In this document: piece after piece, positions 23,083 through 32,029 of the stretch
How positions within the stretch are numbered: position 1 is the stretch's first letter
Layout: each line of letters opens with the position of its first letter
Source of the DNA: a virus
Strand: one strand, 5' to 3'
Virus record (IMG/VR): IMGVR_UViG_3300044823_000144
Span: 1-45,722 of that record
DNA length: 45,722 nucleotides
Notes under the pieces: model-generated
Told to the model about the DNA's origin: nothing
The model's input: the letters and a program-made list of their open reading frames with translations, nothing else
Databases searched by the model: none
Program-made: the position numbers and the translations under genes

Positions 23083-23187
23083 ATGCTTGAAATCCTTGCT
23101 GCCCTAATCCTTTTCGTCCTGCTTTGCGCTTGGCGTCCCACAGAGCCTAAATGGACGCAAAAGTTCAAGGCATGGTGCGCCCGCTAG
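23083..23187 (+). CDS. Small membrane peptide (34 aa), second of an antisense pair
   Basis: MLEILAALILFVLLCAWRP gives one short membrane helix (2-17), followed by a basic, Trp-rich tail ending FKAWCAR. It has the same ribosome site and context (TAGGAGGCTTTATGCT) as the preceding ORF, and the TAG of the first ORF forms part of that site. Its stop overlaps the stop of the convergent minus-strand gene (shared CTAGTAG). Repetition of the translation signal argues that both are expressed. Confidence 0.6.
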   Translation: MLEILAALILFVLLCAWRPTEPKWTQKFKAWCAR

Positions 23188-24563
23188 TAGGCGTTCTCCA
23201 CAATATCCTTCAGGCTATGACCCGCTTTCAAAGCACGCCTGATGGTCTCTTCCCTCAAGTCTTTGAGCTTGGCTCCTCCGGTATCAATCTTGAGTCTGTT
23301 CGCCGCCTTGGCAACATCATCGTTACCAAGCTTCTGAATTTGATTCATGAGTTCCTTGTCCCCCTTGGCAGCATCCAAGGCTTCTTCGGAATTGGTGTGG
23401 GCGAACTGGCGCTCAACCTTAGTCAAGTCCGGACGCCTAATACTAAGTTCGCTCGGTTTCCCAACTTCTCCCAAAGGCTTACCTAATTGTTCTCCGAGGG
23501 GCACATCGGGCTTCAATTGCGGAACCCCGGCTTGCTTGCCGATCTCAGTTTCAATAGCCTTCAATGGACCTCCCTTAGGTACGGTAGCGGATTCTTCTGT
23601 GGAAAGCCCTCTTGGAGGCATGGCTTCGCGGGTCGTGGTGTCAAATTGTTTCCAAACGGGGATGCGCTCCTTTACTGGCAGGGGTTTAGCAGAAACGGAA
23701 CCCAGCGGGGAAGGCTTTGGAGCCTCAAACGGCGTGCTTTTGCCCACAGGAATCTCTTCCGATACCTTACCCAGCACCCCAGCCGCCTCTTCTTTTTCTC
23801 CTGATGCAAGTAGGCTTTCCGCCAGCCCCTTAAGTGTGGGAATCTTGGGAACTTTGCCACCAACACCACCATACAAACCGCCAATTAAGCCTCCTGCGGT
23901 TCTTCCGATCTTCCGTCCCTTTTCCTCGTTGCCCAGAAGGCTGCCCCCCAATCCGCCGATGTCACCACCCGCATACTCTCCCACCTTGGCTCCAAGATAG
24001 CTCTTGCCCAGCACCCCCAACATGCCGAGCGGATTAGCGACGGCTTCCGCCCCCATGATGGAAAGCATGGTCTGCCCTACCGCCATTGCCGGGCCAGCCG
24101 CAAGAGCATAAGGCAGCATCTTGATATCGTGCTTATGCTCAGTCTTTATCTGTTCAGGAGTCACACTCCTCCCGGCTTGGGTGGCTCTTGCCATAAACTC
24201 CGCATCCGATTCTCCCGGCTGCTTCATCAGGTATTCGCCTCTGCTGAAATCACGCCCTGCTCCAGAAGCACTGACATCATAGGCAGGCGTATTCGCCGGG
24301 ACTTTTTTCTGGAAGCCGTGCTTTTTCTGAGCTTCTTCCGCCTGATCGGCGGGAATAGTGTAGGGCTCCCCCTTGGGGCTGAGCATATCGACACCGGGCT
24401 TCAGCCCGCGTTTCTGGGCATCGTTCACATGCTCCACGGGAATGTCGTATACGTCTCCCGTCTCAGGGTGTACCATTGTTTGGGTAGGCTTCGGGGCTTC
24501 CGGCGTTGGAGGAGTCGGCCCCCTGCCTAGAATGTAGCCGAGCGCATTGTTTAGAGTCCCCAT
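23184..24563 (-). CDS. Internal virion/ejection-like protein with glycine-rich hydrophobic hairpins (459 aa)
   Basis: The middle region has small-residue-rich segments (LGVLGKSYLGAKVGEYAGG and IGRTAGGLIGGLYGGVGG, about 180-240), like membrane-penetrating parts of phage ejection proteins. The N-terminus is Pro-rich and the C-terminus basic and helical (LREETIRRALKAGHSLKD). It is the last of three consecutive genes after a GNAT-fold protein, matching the place of T7 gp16. No transglycosylase motif was recognised, so any cell-wall activity is unproven. Confidence 0.55.
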   Translation of the reverse strand: MGTLNNALGYILGRGPTPPTPEAPKPTQTMVHPETGDVYDIPVEHVNDAQKRGLKPGVDMLSPKGEPYTIPADQAEEAQKKHGFQKKVPANTPAYDVSASGAGRDFSRGEYLMKQPGESDAEFMARATQAGRSVTPEQIKTEHKHDIKMLPYALAAGPAMAVGQTMLSIMGAEAVANPLGMLGVLGKSYLGAKVGEYAGGDIGGLGGSLLGNEEKGRKIGRTAGGLIGGLYGGVGGKVPKIPTLKGLAESLLASGEKEEAAGVLGKVSEEIPVGKSTPFEAPKPSPLGSVSAKPLPVKERIPVWKQFDTTTREAMPPRGLSTEESATVPKGGPLKAIETEIGKQAGVPQLKPDVPLGEQLGKPLGEVGKPSELSIRRPDLTKVERQFAHTNSEEALDAAKGDKELMNQIQKLGNDDVAKAANRLKIDTGGAKLKDLREETIRRALKAGHSLKDIVENAY

Positions 24564-26207
24564 TTATTGTTCTTTCCTCTTGAACTTGGCATAGGGATCG
24601 GATTCGTCGGTCTTCTTTTCTTCTCCAGTTTCGGGCAAAGTGCCCACCGCCCCAGCGGTCTTGAGGATGCCTCTGATGGAGCCGATTGTGGCTTCGGGAT
24701 TTTTGGCAAGGCCTCCGATGATCTTCTCGAATGTCTCCAAAGCTGATGTGCTGCGGAATCCGTGCATCGCAGGCTGCAACGCTGCAAACGAGCGAAGCTC
24801 GGCGTCCACTTCGGCAAGCTTGGGATCGCCGACATAAGGCACATTCAAGGTGTGAGACTTATACCAAGCTGTGAGAGTTCCCAAATCTTCCTTGGATGTT
24901 TCGATGTCGTGTATGAGATTCGCCCCTGCCACAGCAATGACATTTGCTTGAGCCTCACGACCGCCAGCAACACCAGCAGTGCTGAGCCCTTGGTCGATAT
25001 CGTATTTGGCGGAAGCGTTGTTCCAACTGTAGTCGTGTGGCTTCCCGTCAGGTCCGAACAAAGTCTTCGTTTGTGTAGCAAGTCTTTCCGGAACCATTGA
25101 AGCATAGGTGGGTGCTGGCTTAAAACCATCAATGGGATTATTTCCCTCAGGATCGGTTGAAAATACTCCGCCTTTCTGAGGATACCCATAGATAGGCTTT
25201 CCCTTGGCATCTAGACCCGACATTGGATTCTTTTCCGCAGCGGGCTTTGTAGTCTCCTCCTTGACATGGGCGAAGGCGGTATCGAGGGTGAAAACCTGAC
25301 CCGGATGTTTGGGGTCCGGCTGACCCACGAGAGATTTGACCACGGCATCTTGGCTGCCGGGCATTGGTTCTTGGGCTTTCTTGCCCGCAGGAACGTTGCC
25401 GAAAACTATACCTTGCGATGGGTCTTCCTTGCTGTAGAAAGCTGGCTGCACGCCCAACTCGGGATGCTTGGGGTCGATGGCTCCGCCAGAAATTTCGCCC
25501 CAGTCCTTGGTACCCTTCTCCGGCTCCCCGGCTTTCTTGGCAGCAGCCTCTTCGGTGATGCCTTTCGTGGCTTCGGAGATTTCTCCCAGAGCGCCCCTTT
25601 CCCTGTCGGCATATTTCATCTGCTCGAATGGCGCTGCGAAAGCGTGCCCTATTTTGCCGAGCACTCCGCGCTCCGGTAAGTTGGCAATCACATGCTCCGG
25701 GTGCCTAGCCAACTCCGCCGCTCTTTCATCTATGACCCCTTTTTGAGCCAAAAATTCGTTGGGGCTCATCGTGGTTTGCTTGGCGTAGAGGTCTTGATAT
25801 TGCTTGTTCAGATCGGTCTGGTATTCCCCGCTGATCTGCTTACGTGATTCGATTGGCATTGCGGGAGCGGGTGTAGGCTGTCCCAGCGGCGCAAGCTGGT
25901 GCTCGTCGCCGACCCTTCCCAAGACAGGAGGCTCGCCAGTATCGCCCCCACCGGGCTTTGGCGTTATGGGCCGGGGAGAAGTGTTTAAGAGCTTCTGGTG
26001 CTCATCGGCAAGATGGGCGTGCTCCTGAGCATGCTGCTCGGGAGTGATCAGGCCTTGCTGCTTGAGGTAGTCCAATCTGCGCTGGTCATCGAGGAGATTC
26101 TGATGCTGCTCACCGTATTGGTCTTCGTCAAGCAAAGGACGTAGAGCCAAGCCAGCCATGCCGGGGACAGCGCCAAGCACGCCACCGCCATTTGTAAAAT
26201 TACCCAT
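24564..26207 (-). CDS. Internal virion-like protein (547 aa), unknown
   Basis: The N-terminus is MGNFTNGGGVLGAVPGMAGL, followed by a helical Gln/His-rich region (about 30-75), a Pro/Gly-rich linker, and an acidic, mostly helical C-terminal half ending DPYAKFKRKEQ. By order after the 223-aa gene it occupies the position of a T7 gp15-like ejection protein. It starts 1 base after the upstream stop. No catalytic motif was seen. Confidence 0.5.
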   Translation of the reverse strand: MGNFTNGGGVLGAVPGMAGLALRPLLDEDQYGEQHQNLLDDQRRLDYLKQQGLITPEQHAQEHAHLADEHQKLLNTSPRPITPKPGGGDTGEPPVLGRVGDEHQLAPLGQPTPAPAMPIESRKQISGEYQTDLNKQYQDLYAKQTTMSPNEFLAQKGVIDERAAELARHPEHVIANLPERGVLGKIGHAFAAPFEQMKYADRERGALGEISEATKGITEEAAAKKAGEPEKGTKDWGEISGGAIDPKHPELGVQPAFYSKEDPSQGIVFGNVPAGKKAQEPMPGSQDAVVKSLVGQPDPKHPGQVFTLDTAFAHVKEETTKPAAEKNPMSGLDAKGKPIYGYPQKGGVFSTDPEGNNPIDGFKPAPTYASMVPERLATQTKTLFGPDGKPHDYSWNNASAKYDIDQGLSTAGVAGGREAQANVIAVAGANLIHDIETSKEDLGTLTAWYKSHTLNVPYVGDPKLAEVDAELRSFAALQPAMHGFRSTSALETFEKIIGGLAKNPEATIGSIRGILKTAGAVGTLPETGEEKKTDESDPYAKFKRKEQ

Positions 26208-26208
26208 C

Positions 26209-26880
26209 TTAGCTCCTCAACATACCCCCGCCGCCACCGGGGGCAAACAATGATGTAGCGACTTGTGTTCCAGTCTGAATGCCCTGCATCAAATTTTGAA
26301 ACCACCCACTTTTTCCGGCTTCGACCTGCGCGTTTATATCTTCGGTTTGGGCTTTTTCTTGACCAAGCTGTGCGCTTACGTCGATCCCGTAGCGACGCGA
26401 CAGGTCGTCTGCCGCCGCTTTTTGCTGATCGAGCTTTGCCTTTACATTTTCAGCGGCGATGCCTTCCGATGCACTCGCTCCGGCCTTGAGGCGCTGGCGT
26501 GCTACCTCATCCAGCATGGCTGTGTTTTCCCCGGTTGTGCCGCGCTTGGCGGCGAGGCTTTCTCCGCCTTCGATGGCGGCCGATGCTCCGCCCGCTCCGC
26601 CTAATGCGGCAGTAAGCATTTCTCCTACGCCTTGCTGCCCAAATCCCGTGGGATGGGTCAATTGCTGAACATCATACGCCTGAAGAGGAGCCCGTTCTCC
26701 GGTCGCTTGCGTACCGTATTTGGACGCTTCCGATTCTGCGGTCTTCCCCGCGGACTTGGCTGCGCCTACTGCGGCACGGTCGAATTTCATTTCCTGCGAA
26801 TCGTCCAGCCAGACTTCTTCGCCAGACAATGTAAGGGTTTCCATGTCCAACGTTGGATTTTTGAGATATCTCTTAAGCAT
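26209..26880 (-). CDS. Internal virion-like protein (223 aa), helical Ala-rich
   Basis: Ala/Gly/Gln-rich helices cover residues about 30-190, with GGAGGASAAIEGGE near the middle and a Gly-rich C-terminus (APGGGGGMLRS). The start at 26880 (MLKRYLKNPTL) has AAGGAA 5 bases upstream and overlaps the GNAT-like gene by 8 bases. The internal Met at 26844 is an alternative. Place and composition match T7 gp14-like ejection proteins, which form the outer-membrane part of the injection channel. Confidence 0.5.
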   Translation of the reverse strand: MLKRYLKNPTLDMETLTLSGEEVWLDDSQEMKFDRAAVGAAKSAGKTAESEASKYGTQATGERAPLQAYDVQQLTHPTGFGQQGVGEMLTAALGGAGGASAAIEGGESLAAKRGTTGENTAMLDEVARQRLKAGASASEGIAAENVKAKLDQQKAAADDLSRRYGIDVSAQLGQEKAQTEDINAQVEAGKSGWFQNLMQGIQTGTQVATSLFAPGGGGGMLRS

Positions 26881-27307
26881 TTATGTTCCTTGAAAAACTT
26901 ATCCAGCCGTCTCTGTCACGGCTCCAACCAAGATCGTTGATGAGCCTGTCGCCGAATTTTTCCATGCCCGGAGGAAGCCAAAGCACGGCGCATTCTATCC
27001 CGGCGATCTTTTGATCCGTGAAAGCCGCCATTTGCAAAGCCTCTATCACGTCCAGCTTCTCCTGAGGACTGGCCCAGCCGGACTTGTCCAGCCATAAGTA
27101 GGCTTCAAGCTGCACGTACAACCCACCTGCCGCACGGATCACCCCCTCCGAATCCTCGTAGATTTTCGTCACAACGAAAAGCGGAGAATTGAGGTCTGGA
27201 AACTGGTAGTCTATCTGGGTCTGATCGTGAATCCTTTTGACGGACTCGAAATCAGATGGCCGATAGTTCCTGACCATCCCTACAGATGATTCCTGTATTC
27301 CAACCAT
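26873..27307 (-). CDS. GNAT-fold protein, T7 gp13-like (144 aa)
   Basis: VRNYRPSDFESVKRIHDQTQ, a central IRAAGGLYVQLEAYLWLD and the C-terminal WLPPGMEKFGDRLINDLGW follow the GNAT acyltransferase plan, though the canonical acetyl-CoA motif (Q/RxxGxG/A) is not evident. T7 gp13 is also a small GNAT-like protein just upstream of gp14-16, so order and fold suggest an analogous morphogenesis role. The start overlaps the upstream stop (TAATG). Enzyme activity is doubtful. Confidence 0.6.
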   Translation of the reverse strand: MVGIQESSVGMVRNYRPSDFESVKRIHDQTQIDYQFPDLNSPLFVVTKIYEDSEGVIRAAGGLYVQLEAYLWLDKSGWASPQEKLDVIEALQMAAFTDQKIAGIECAVLWLPPGMEKFGDRLINDLGWSRDRDGWISFSRNINA

Positions 27308-27921
27308 TACTGCCCTACCTGCCGCTTTGGTCCCGTGGTGGGGCGGAAAAGCTCATTCCCCAATCCCTGCCCGCCTTGCGTCCCACTGTTGGAGGCGGTG
27401 CCGCTACCTTTACTGGGCAGCGGAGTCATGTTGGTCGATCCCGTAAGAGTTACCGCCGTGGGAGCCTTGGCCGATCCGTGGTAGGCGTATTCCGACCTCT
27501 TGCTTCCGTGGTACTGGGCGTAGGAGCGGAAATAATAGTTTATGGGAACGCCGTTATCGTCATTCGCTGGCAAGGTAAAGGGGTGGGAAGTCCTAGTGGC
27601 CCCATGGTCTACCACTAGGGGTTGGTTGAAGCCCGGATCATTTACTCCCACTTCCGTGAAGTACTGGCCACCCCGCTGGATGGCTCCCGGATGATCGTGC
27701 GCAACATGCACCATCTCTCCTGAAGTCTTCACGCTCATGCCCGCAATCGGAGGCGGAGGCTCGATCTCGCCAGAGCCCGTGTTCGCCGATGACGTGGCGA
27801 GGTTATTCACAAAGCCGATGAATTTCTGGAAGAACTGCCCCACATGGACGGGGTGCACCTTTCCAGAAAGAAGCTCGGTGATGAACTGACCGCCGTCGAA
27901 TTGAGCGTTGCCTTGTGCCAT
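27307..27921 (-). CDS. Putative tail or neck virion protein (204 aa)
   Basis: Begins MAQGNAQFDGGQFITELLSG; the centre (VKTSGEMVHVAHDHPGAI, then FTLPANDDNGVPINYYFRSY) looks like a beta domain, and the C-terminus is Gly/Ser-rich and disordered. It lies between the very large tail protein and the GNAT-like gene; spacing to the former is one base. Function not recognised. Confidence 0.45.
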   Translation of the reverse strand: MAQGNAQFDGGQFITELLSGKVHPVHVGQFFQKFIGFVNNLATSSANTGSGEIEPPPPIAGMSVKTSGEMVHVAHDHPGAIQRGGQYFTEVGVNDPGFNQPLVVDHGATRTSHPFTLPANDDNGVPINYYFRSYAQYHGSKRSEYAYHGSAKAPTAVTLTGSTNMTPLPSKGSGTASNSGTQGGQGLGNELFRPTTGPKRQVGQ

Positions 27922-27922
27922 G

Positions 27923-30900
27923 TTACCTCCCCGGAATACTGGGCATCGGTGCGTGCAGATCGGCGTTACCGACCAAGATCACACGGGCGATGTTTGCTGT
28001 GGTGCCCAAGCCGCCGCTACTGAGTTCCACGAATGCGCGGTTGCCCCCGATATTCAGGTTGCGGACGTAATCGAGTTCCGCTGCGTTGAGACTCGGCTTG
28101 TTCCATACGCTGAAAGTATCCAGAGGATTTACTATGTCGTCGATCAGCAGGTCGATATTCAAGCTGCCACTGCCGGAGGCTGTCACCTGCATCTTGGTGT
28201 ACCGCTTCCGGTGGAAACCGAGCAGTGGATTCTCTTTGGCTTTGGCGGGATTGGTGAACCCGTAGGTGCAGTAGTCCCAGTCGATCCATGCTCCGTCGTC
28301 TGTCAGTTGAGCAGAGGAGAGGCCGTATATTTTTCCGCTCTGATTGCCGTTGCAGACGAAGAGCGGCTTGTCGATGATGTTCGGACGCACAAGGAACGCC
28401 CCATTGGGCGAGGGAATGTTCCAGATCGTCCACTTACGGCGCATGTCGATGTCGGCCAATGTGCCGAACATCGTCGTATGCATGCCCGCTTCCCCGGCAA
28501 GCTCGTTGAAGGTTTCCAAGCCGAGATAGTTGCACATCAGGATCACGTTCGGCGTGGCTGGAGCGGCATTCGCAGGGGCATTGGGAAGCCACTTGTTCGG
28601 CGTAGGCAACGGCACTCCGACGTAAATCTTGTGGTTCACCACGTCGTTCTTTACCCAGATCGTCCTGCCAGCGGACCAATTGAGAGCATTCCAGATGTCG
28701 CGGATTTCCCAGTTGATGCAAGCGGGTTCGCCACCGTTGAAGACGAACAGCCCCGCCCGGCAAGCCATGACGGCATATTCCTTGGATTTGTCGTAAGCGT
28801 AAATACCACAAGCGCCTACTTTGTCCGTGACGGGAGTGACAGCCCAGTTGCCCGGTTCCTGCCCTGCGGTCTGGGATGTGCTGACGATGCTTTCCTCCTT
28901 GAGGAAGAACAGGATGCCGTTGAATACAACCGCCCCGTAGCATTGCTGCTGGTTGCCTTGGCTCAGGCTGATCACGCCTGTGTTGATGTCGAACGCCTCG
29001 GGCTTGCCGATATAGCTACCGATGACTCCGATGGCGTCCTGCGGGAAGCCCAGCGGTTGGCTCAGCGGATAGACCTCGACCTTCTTGACTTCCACGTCGC
29101 CGCCATAAGGAACATTCTGCGCCCACAGCCTGAGGAGCAGCGTAGACGGCACTCGGCTCTGGAACGGCACGGTGAGCAGTCCGCCTTGGAAAGTGATCCA
29201 CTCCGTCTGGGACATGCTGTTGAATGGGATGACATATGCCTCGTAGGTTGCACCGTATGTCACGCCGTAGCCGCTGAACCCATAAGTGGCGGTGTTGTTG
29301 GTCGTCAGGTCCACGATCAGGTTGCCCGATGCTTGTCCTGCCGGACAGCGGCAAGTTACCCGCACGCCGTAAGTCACCTGCGGGTTGAGGATGTTTACGC
29401 CATAGTAATCTTGGAAAGCCGATTGCGTCAGCATGCCGAAGACGGACTGCGTTGTTCCCGTGGTGTTCCGGACATAGTAGGAATTGCCGTAGGAATACTG
29501 TGTGGGATTGAGCAAGGTGCCCGGTATGTTCAGCGGCGTGGCGATGCCGGAATCGGCGGTGATCCCCACATTTCCATGGGTTGTGCTCGCCTCGAACTGG
29601 GTCGAAGTCAATCCTGCCGCCAGCACCGTGTAGATGATCCCGTTAAGATACGTTCCGGTGGAGAATCCGTCGATCTGCACCTGCTGCCCGGCGTCGAAAT
29701 TGTTGGCGCATTGGAATGTGGCAATGCCGCCTGAAATCGCAAAAGCCGTTATGACAGCAGGATTGCCCGCGCTCGGGTTCGATCCCACATCTATGCCCCA
29801 CCCCGCAGGCAGGGGATTGGCGGACTGAGAGTATCCCCCATCGAAGCTCATGTTGATCAAGTTGTAAATCTTGTTCTGCACCAAGCCGTAGAAGACACGA
29901 TTTCCATATACGACGTTCCAAGCAGAGTTCCCAAGCTCCACGATGCTGAAGTAGTTCAGCCCAGTGATATCGATCTCAGTGGCGCTCAAAAGGGTATTGT
30001 CGTCGAAGGTGAACTTCGCCGAGGTCGTGGTGTTGTCCTGCACGACGGTGCTGCTGTACGTCACGCTGGCGTTGTTCAGCACGGATTTCACGGGCACGGG
30101 GATGTAGTAGTAGTATTGGCCGGGAAGCCCGTTCGCCCCCGCCTCGGTGATGGCGATGATGCGCCCGATCACATCCGGCGGCCCGATGGGGATGTTGTTG
30201 GCGTAGATGAAATTGGACTGCGCCGTGGTCACGAACGTCACGGGAATGGACGCCGGGGTGACCGCTCCGTTGCGGGTGATGTACAAGCAAACGCCATTGC
30301 GGGTGCCAGCGGTAAGCGGGAACTGGGACGAGTTTCCTCCGACAAGGGTAGCAAAGCCGCCGCTGGAGTTGCCAAAGATAGGCACAATCGACGTGCCCAA
30401 GTCTTGAAAACCGGGATCGATCTGGAAGATAGTGCCGCTGGTGGTTGCCGTGGCACCCGTCTCGACTTGGCTTGGCACGGCACCGACGTTGAAGCCTCCC
30501 ACAGTGAAATATTGCCCGCCCCCGTCCGTCGCATTGGTGATGATCGCGGTGTCGATGACATTGAAGACACCGTTGCCATTGAGCGTGTTCGTCACCGTGA
30601 CAAGCTGCCCGGCAAGCTGTCCGGTCGTGGGAGGAGCGCCGTTCGTGCCCCCACTGACATAACTGAAGTAGTACTTACCCACATAGTTCGTCATGCTGGT
30701 GCTGTTGATGGCCAGCGTGTATCCCGACAAAGACTGCGTGATCGTCCATGTGGAGTTCCATCCGGCCACGGATGCTCCGCTGATTTGTATTTGGTTGCCG
30801 ACGCCGAGGTTTGGGATCGGGCTCGCCGCCGTGATCGTGGCTTGTGTGATCTGGTACGACGCGCCCGGAGCGGAGGACTGATACTGGAAGTTGGACGAAT

Positions 30901-31954
30901 CGGCTGCGAACGTGAAATACCATCTGTCATATCCCGCGCCCGGAGGCTTCGCTTGACCGACGCTGATAACAAGCTGCGTCCCGTTGCCGAATGGCGATCC
31001 TTTTATGTATACGTAAACGGGATTGCCTGTGTTGAATGCGGCGTTTAGAATCTGATCGCCCAGCGGGTATGTGGTGTTCACGGCATAGAAAATTGTGATG
31101 ACATTGCCGGGGTTGGACGAGTTCGGCCCGTCCGACCACATGCAACCGCTGTTCCATGCCCCGAGGGGGTTAGCTGTATTCTGGATGATGGAAGTCAGGG
31201 GATAGCTGTATTGCGGAGTGGCAAGCCCGGTCTCCGAGGCGCTGGCGGTGCCGTGTGCGAAGGCGACCTCAAATTGGGTCGTGCTGAGTCCCGTGCCGCT
31301 GATGGTGAATGTCTTGCCGTTCATGAACGAGCCCGTCACCAGCCCACTGATGGTCACGATCTCCCCAGCCACGAAATTGTTGTTTGCCGTAAAGGTGACT
31401 GTGTTTCCTGAAATCGACCATGCGGTGATGTTGGCCGCCGAGCCTGCGGACAGCGAGGAGTTGAACGAGGGGCTGATGCCGGGGGCAACCTGCGAGATGC
31501 GGTCGAAGTTCGTATCGCCCGAACCCGCCCACTGGCGGGGAATGTCGCCCTGCGAACTCGGGTCGGTAATCTGGCTGAAGCACATGTACTCACGGTTGTT
31601 GTCCGTGCTGCTGCTCATGTAGGAGCCGATATTGATCCCGCCGAAAATGCTCGAAAGGGTTCCGGGAGAAGAATTTACGTTCTCAGCCCACAGGACTCCA
31701 TTGCGGTTCAAGGCAATCGTGTTGATCTGGCCGCTGGGCTGCTGGAATGTCTTGGCGTAAAGGAAATCGTACAAAGAGCCCGAAGTCAGGGCAGAATACA
31801 GTCCGTCCCTCTGCTGGAAACCCCCTATGGTAAAGTCCACGTCCCAATTCCGGGGACATGCATTCTCCGGAAGGTCTGCCGCGTTGGCGATACTGATGAT
31901 CCCACCGAAACCCTCAAGCGGTATCGAATTGCGTCCTACTAATTGATGTCCCAT
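27923..31954 (-). CDS. Very large tail protein, tail-tube/nozzle-like (1343 aa)
   Basis: The N-terminus (LVGRNSIPLEGFGGIISIAN, DLPENACPRNWDVD, GGFQQRDGLYS) resembles the opening of podovirus tail tubular protein B/nozzle proteins, which list gene-product contacts and begin with a similar GGI...QRPG pattern. Two copies of a beta module occur at about 175-248 and 734-807 (ITAxxISG..., LNG/MNG, STQFE, GIATP), with a weaker one near 370-425. The C-terminal third (RPNIIDKPLFVCNG, DWDYCTYGFTNP, RKRYTKMQVTA) is beta-propeller-like. A nozzle or tail-hub role is likely; homology was not computed. Confidence 0.6.
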   Translation of the reverse strand: MGHQLVGRNSIPLEGFGGIISIANAADLPENACPRNWDVDFTIGGFQQRDGLYSALTSGSLYDFLYAKTFQQPSGQINTIALNRNGVLWAENVNSSPGTLSSIFGGINIGSYMSSSTDNNREYMCFSQITDPSSQGDIPRQWAGSGDTNFDRISQVAPGISPSFNSSLSAGSAANITAWSISGNTVTFTANNNFVAGEIVTISGLVTGSFMNGKTFTISGTGLSTTQFEVAFAHGTASASETGLATPQYSYPLTSIIQNTANPLGAWNSGCMWSDGPNSSNPGNVITIFYAVNTTYPLGDQILNAAFNTGNPVYVYIKGSPFGNGTQLVISVGQAKPPGAGYDRWYFTFAADSSNFQYQSSAPGASYQITQATITAASPIPNLGVGNQIQISGASVAGWNSTWTITQSLSGYTLAINSTSMTNYVGKYYFSYVSGGTNGAPPTTGQLAGQLVTVTNTLNGNGVFNVIDTAIITNATDGGGQYFTVGGFNVGAVPSQVETGATATTSGTIFQIDPGFQDLGTSIVPIFGNSSGGFATLVGGNSSQFPLTAGTRNGVCLYITRNGAVTPASIPVTFVTTAQSNFIYANNIPIGPPDVIGRIIAITEAGANGLPGQYYYYIPVPVKSVLNNASVTYSSTVVQDNTTTSAKFTFDDNTLLSATEIDITGLNYFSIVELGNSAWNVVYGNRVFYGLVQNKIYNLINMSFDGGYSQSANPLPAGWGIDVGSNPSAGNPAVITAFAISGGIATFQCANNFDAGQQVQIDGFSTGTYLNGIIYTVLAAGLTSTQFEASTTHGNVGITADSGIATPLNIPGTLLNPTQYSYGNSYYVRNTTGTTQSVFGMLTQSAFQDYYGVNILNPQVTYGVRVTCRCPAGQASGNLIVDLTTNNTATYGFSGYGVTYGATYEAYVIPFNSMSQTEWITFQGGLLTVPFQSRVPSTLLLRLWAQNVPYGGDVEVKKVEVYPLSQPLGFPQDAIGVIGSYIGKPEAFDINTGVISLSQGNQQQCYGAVVFNGILFFLKEESIVSTSQTAGQEPGNWAVTPVTDKVGACGIYAYDKSKEYAVMACRAGLFVFNGGEPACINWEIRDIWNALNWSAGRTIWVKNDVVNHKIYVGVPLPTPNKWLPNAPANAAPATPNVILMCNYLGLETFNELAGEAGMHTTMFGTLADIDMRRKWTIWNIPSPNGAFLVRPNIIDKPLFVCNGNQSGKIYGLSSAQLTDDGAWIDWDYCTYGFTNPAKAKENPLLGFHRKRYTKMQVTASGSGSLNIDLLIDDIVNPLDTFSVWNKPSLNAAELDYVRNLNIGGNRAFVELSSGGLGTTANIARVILVGNADLHAPMPSIPGR

Positions 31955-31974
31955 ATGCTCCCCGCATAATCCTA

Positions 31975-31990
31975 TCGACCCAGCGGTCGA
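31975..31990 (-). promoter_or_regulatory. Hairpin between tailspike and nozzle-like genes
   Basis: TCGACC-CAGC-GGTCGA forms a perfect 6-bp stem in the 75-base gap, just before the ribosome site of the 1343-aa gene. There is no T-run, so it is more likely a leader or processing hairpin than a terminator. Confidence 0.35.
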
Positions 31991-32029
31991 AGCTACGAAG
32001 GATTCTAATTAAGCTCCGGGTAGTCGATT

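Noticed and set aside
27908-29734. 608-residue plus-strand ORF opposite the large tail protein
   Set aside because: Mirror of a real 1343-codon gene with strong codon bias; no ribosome site or recognisable domain.
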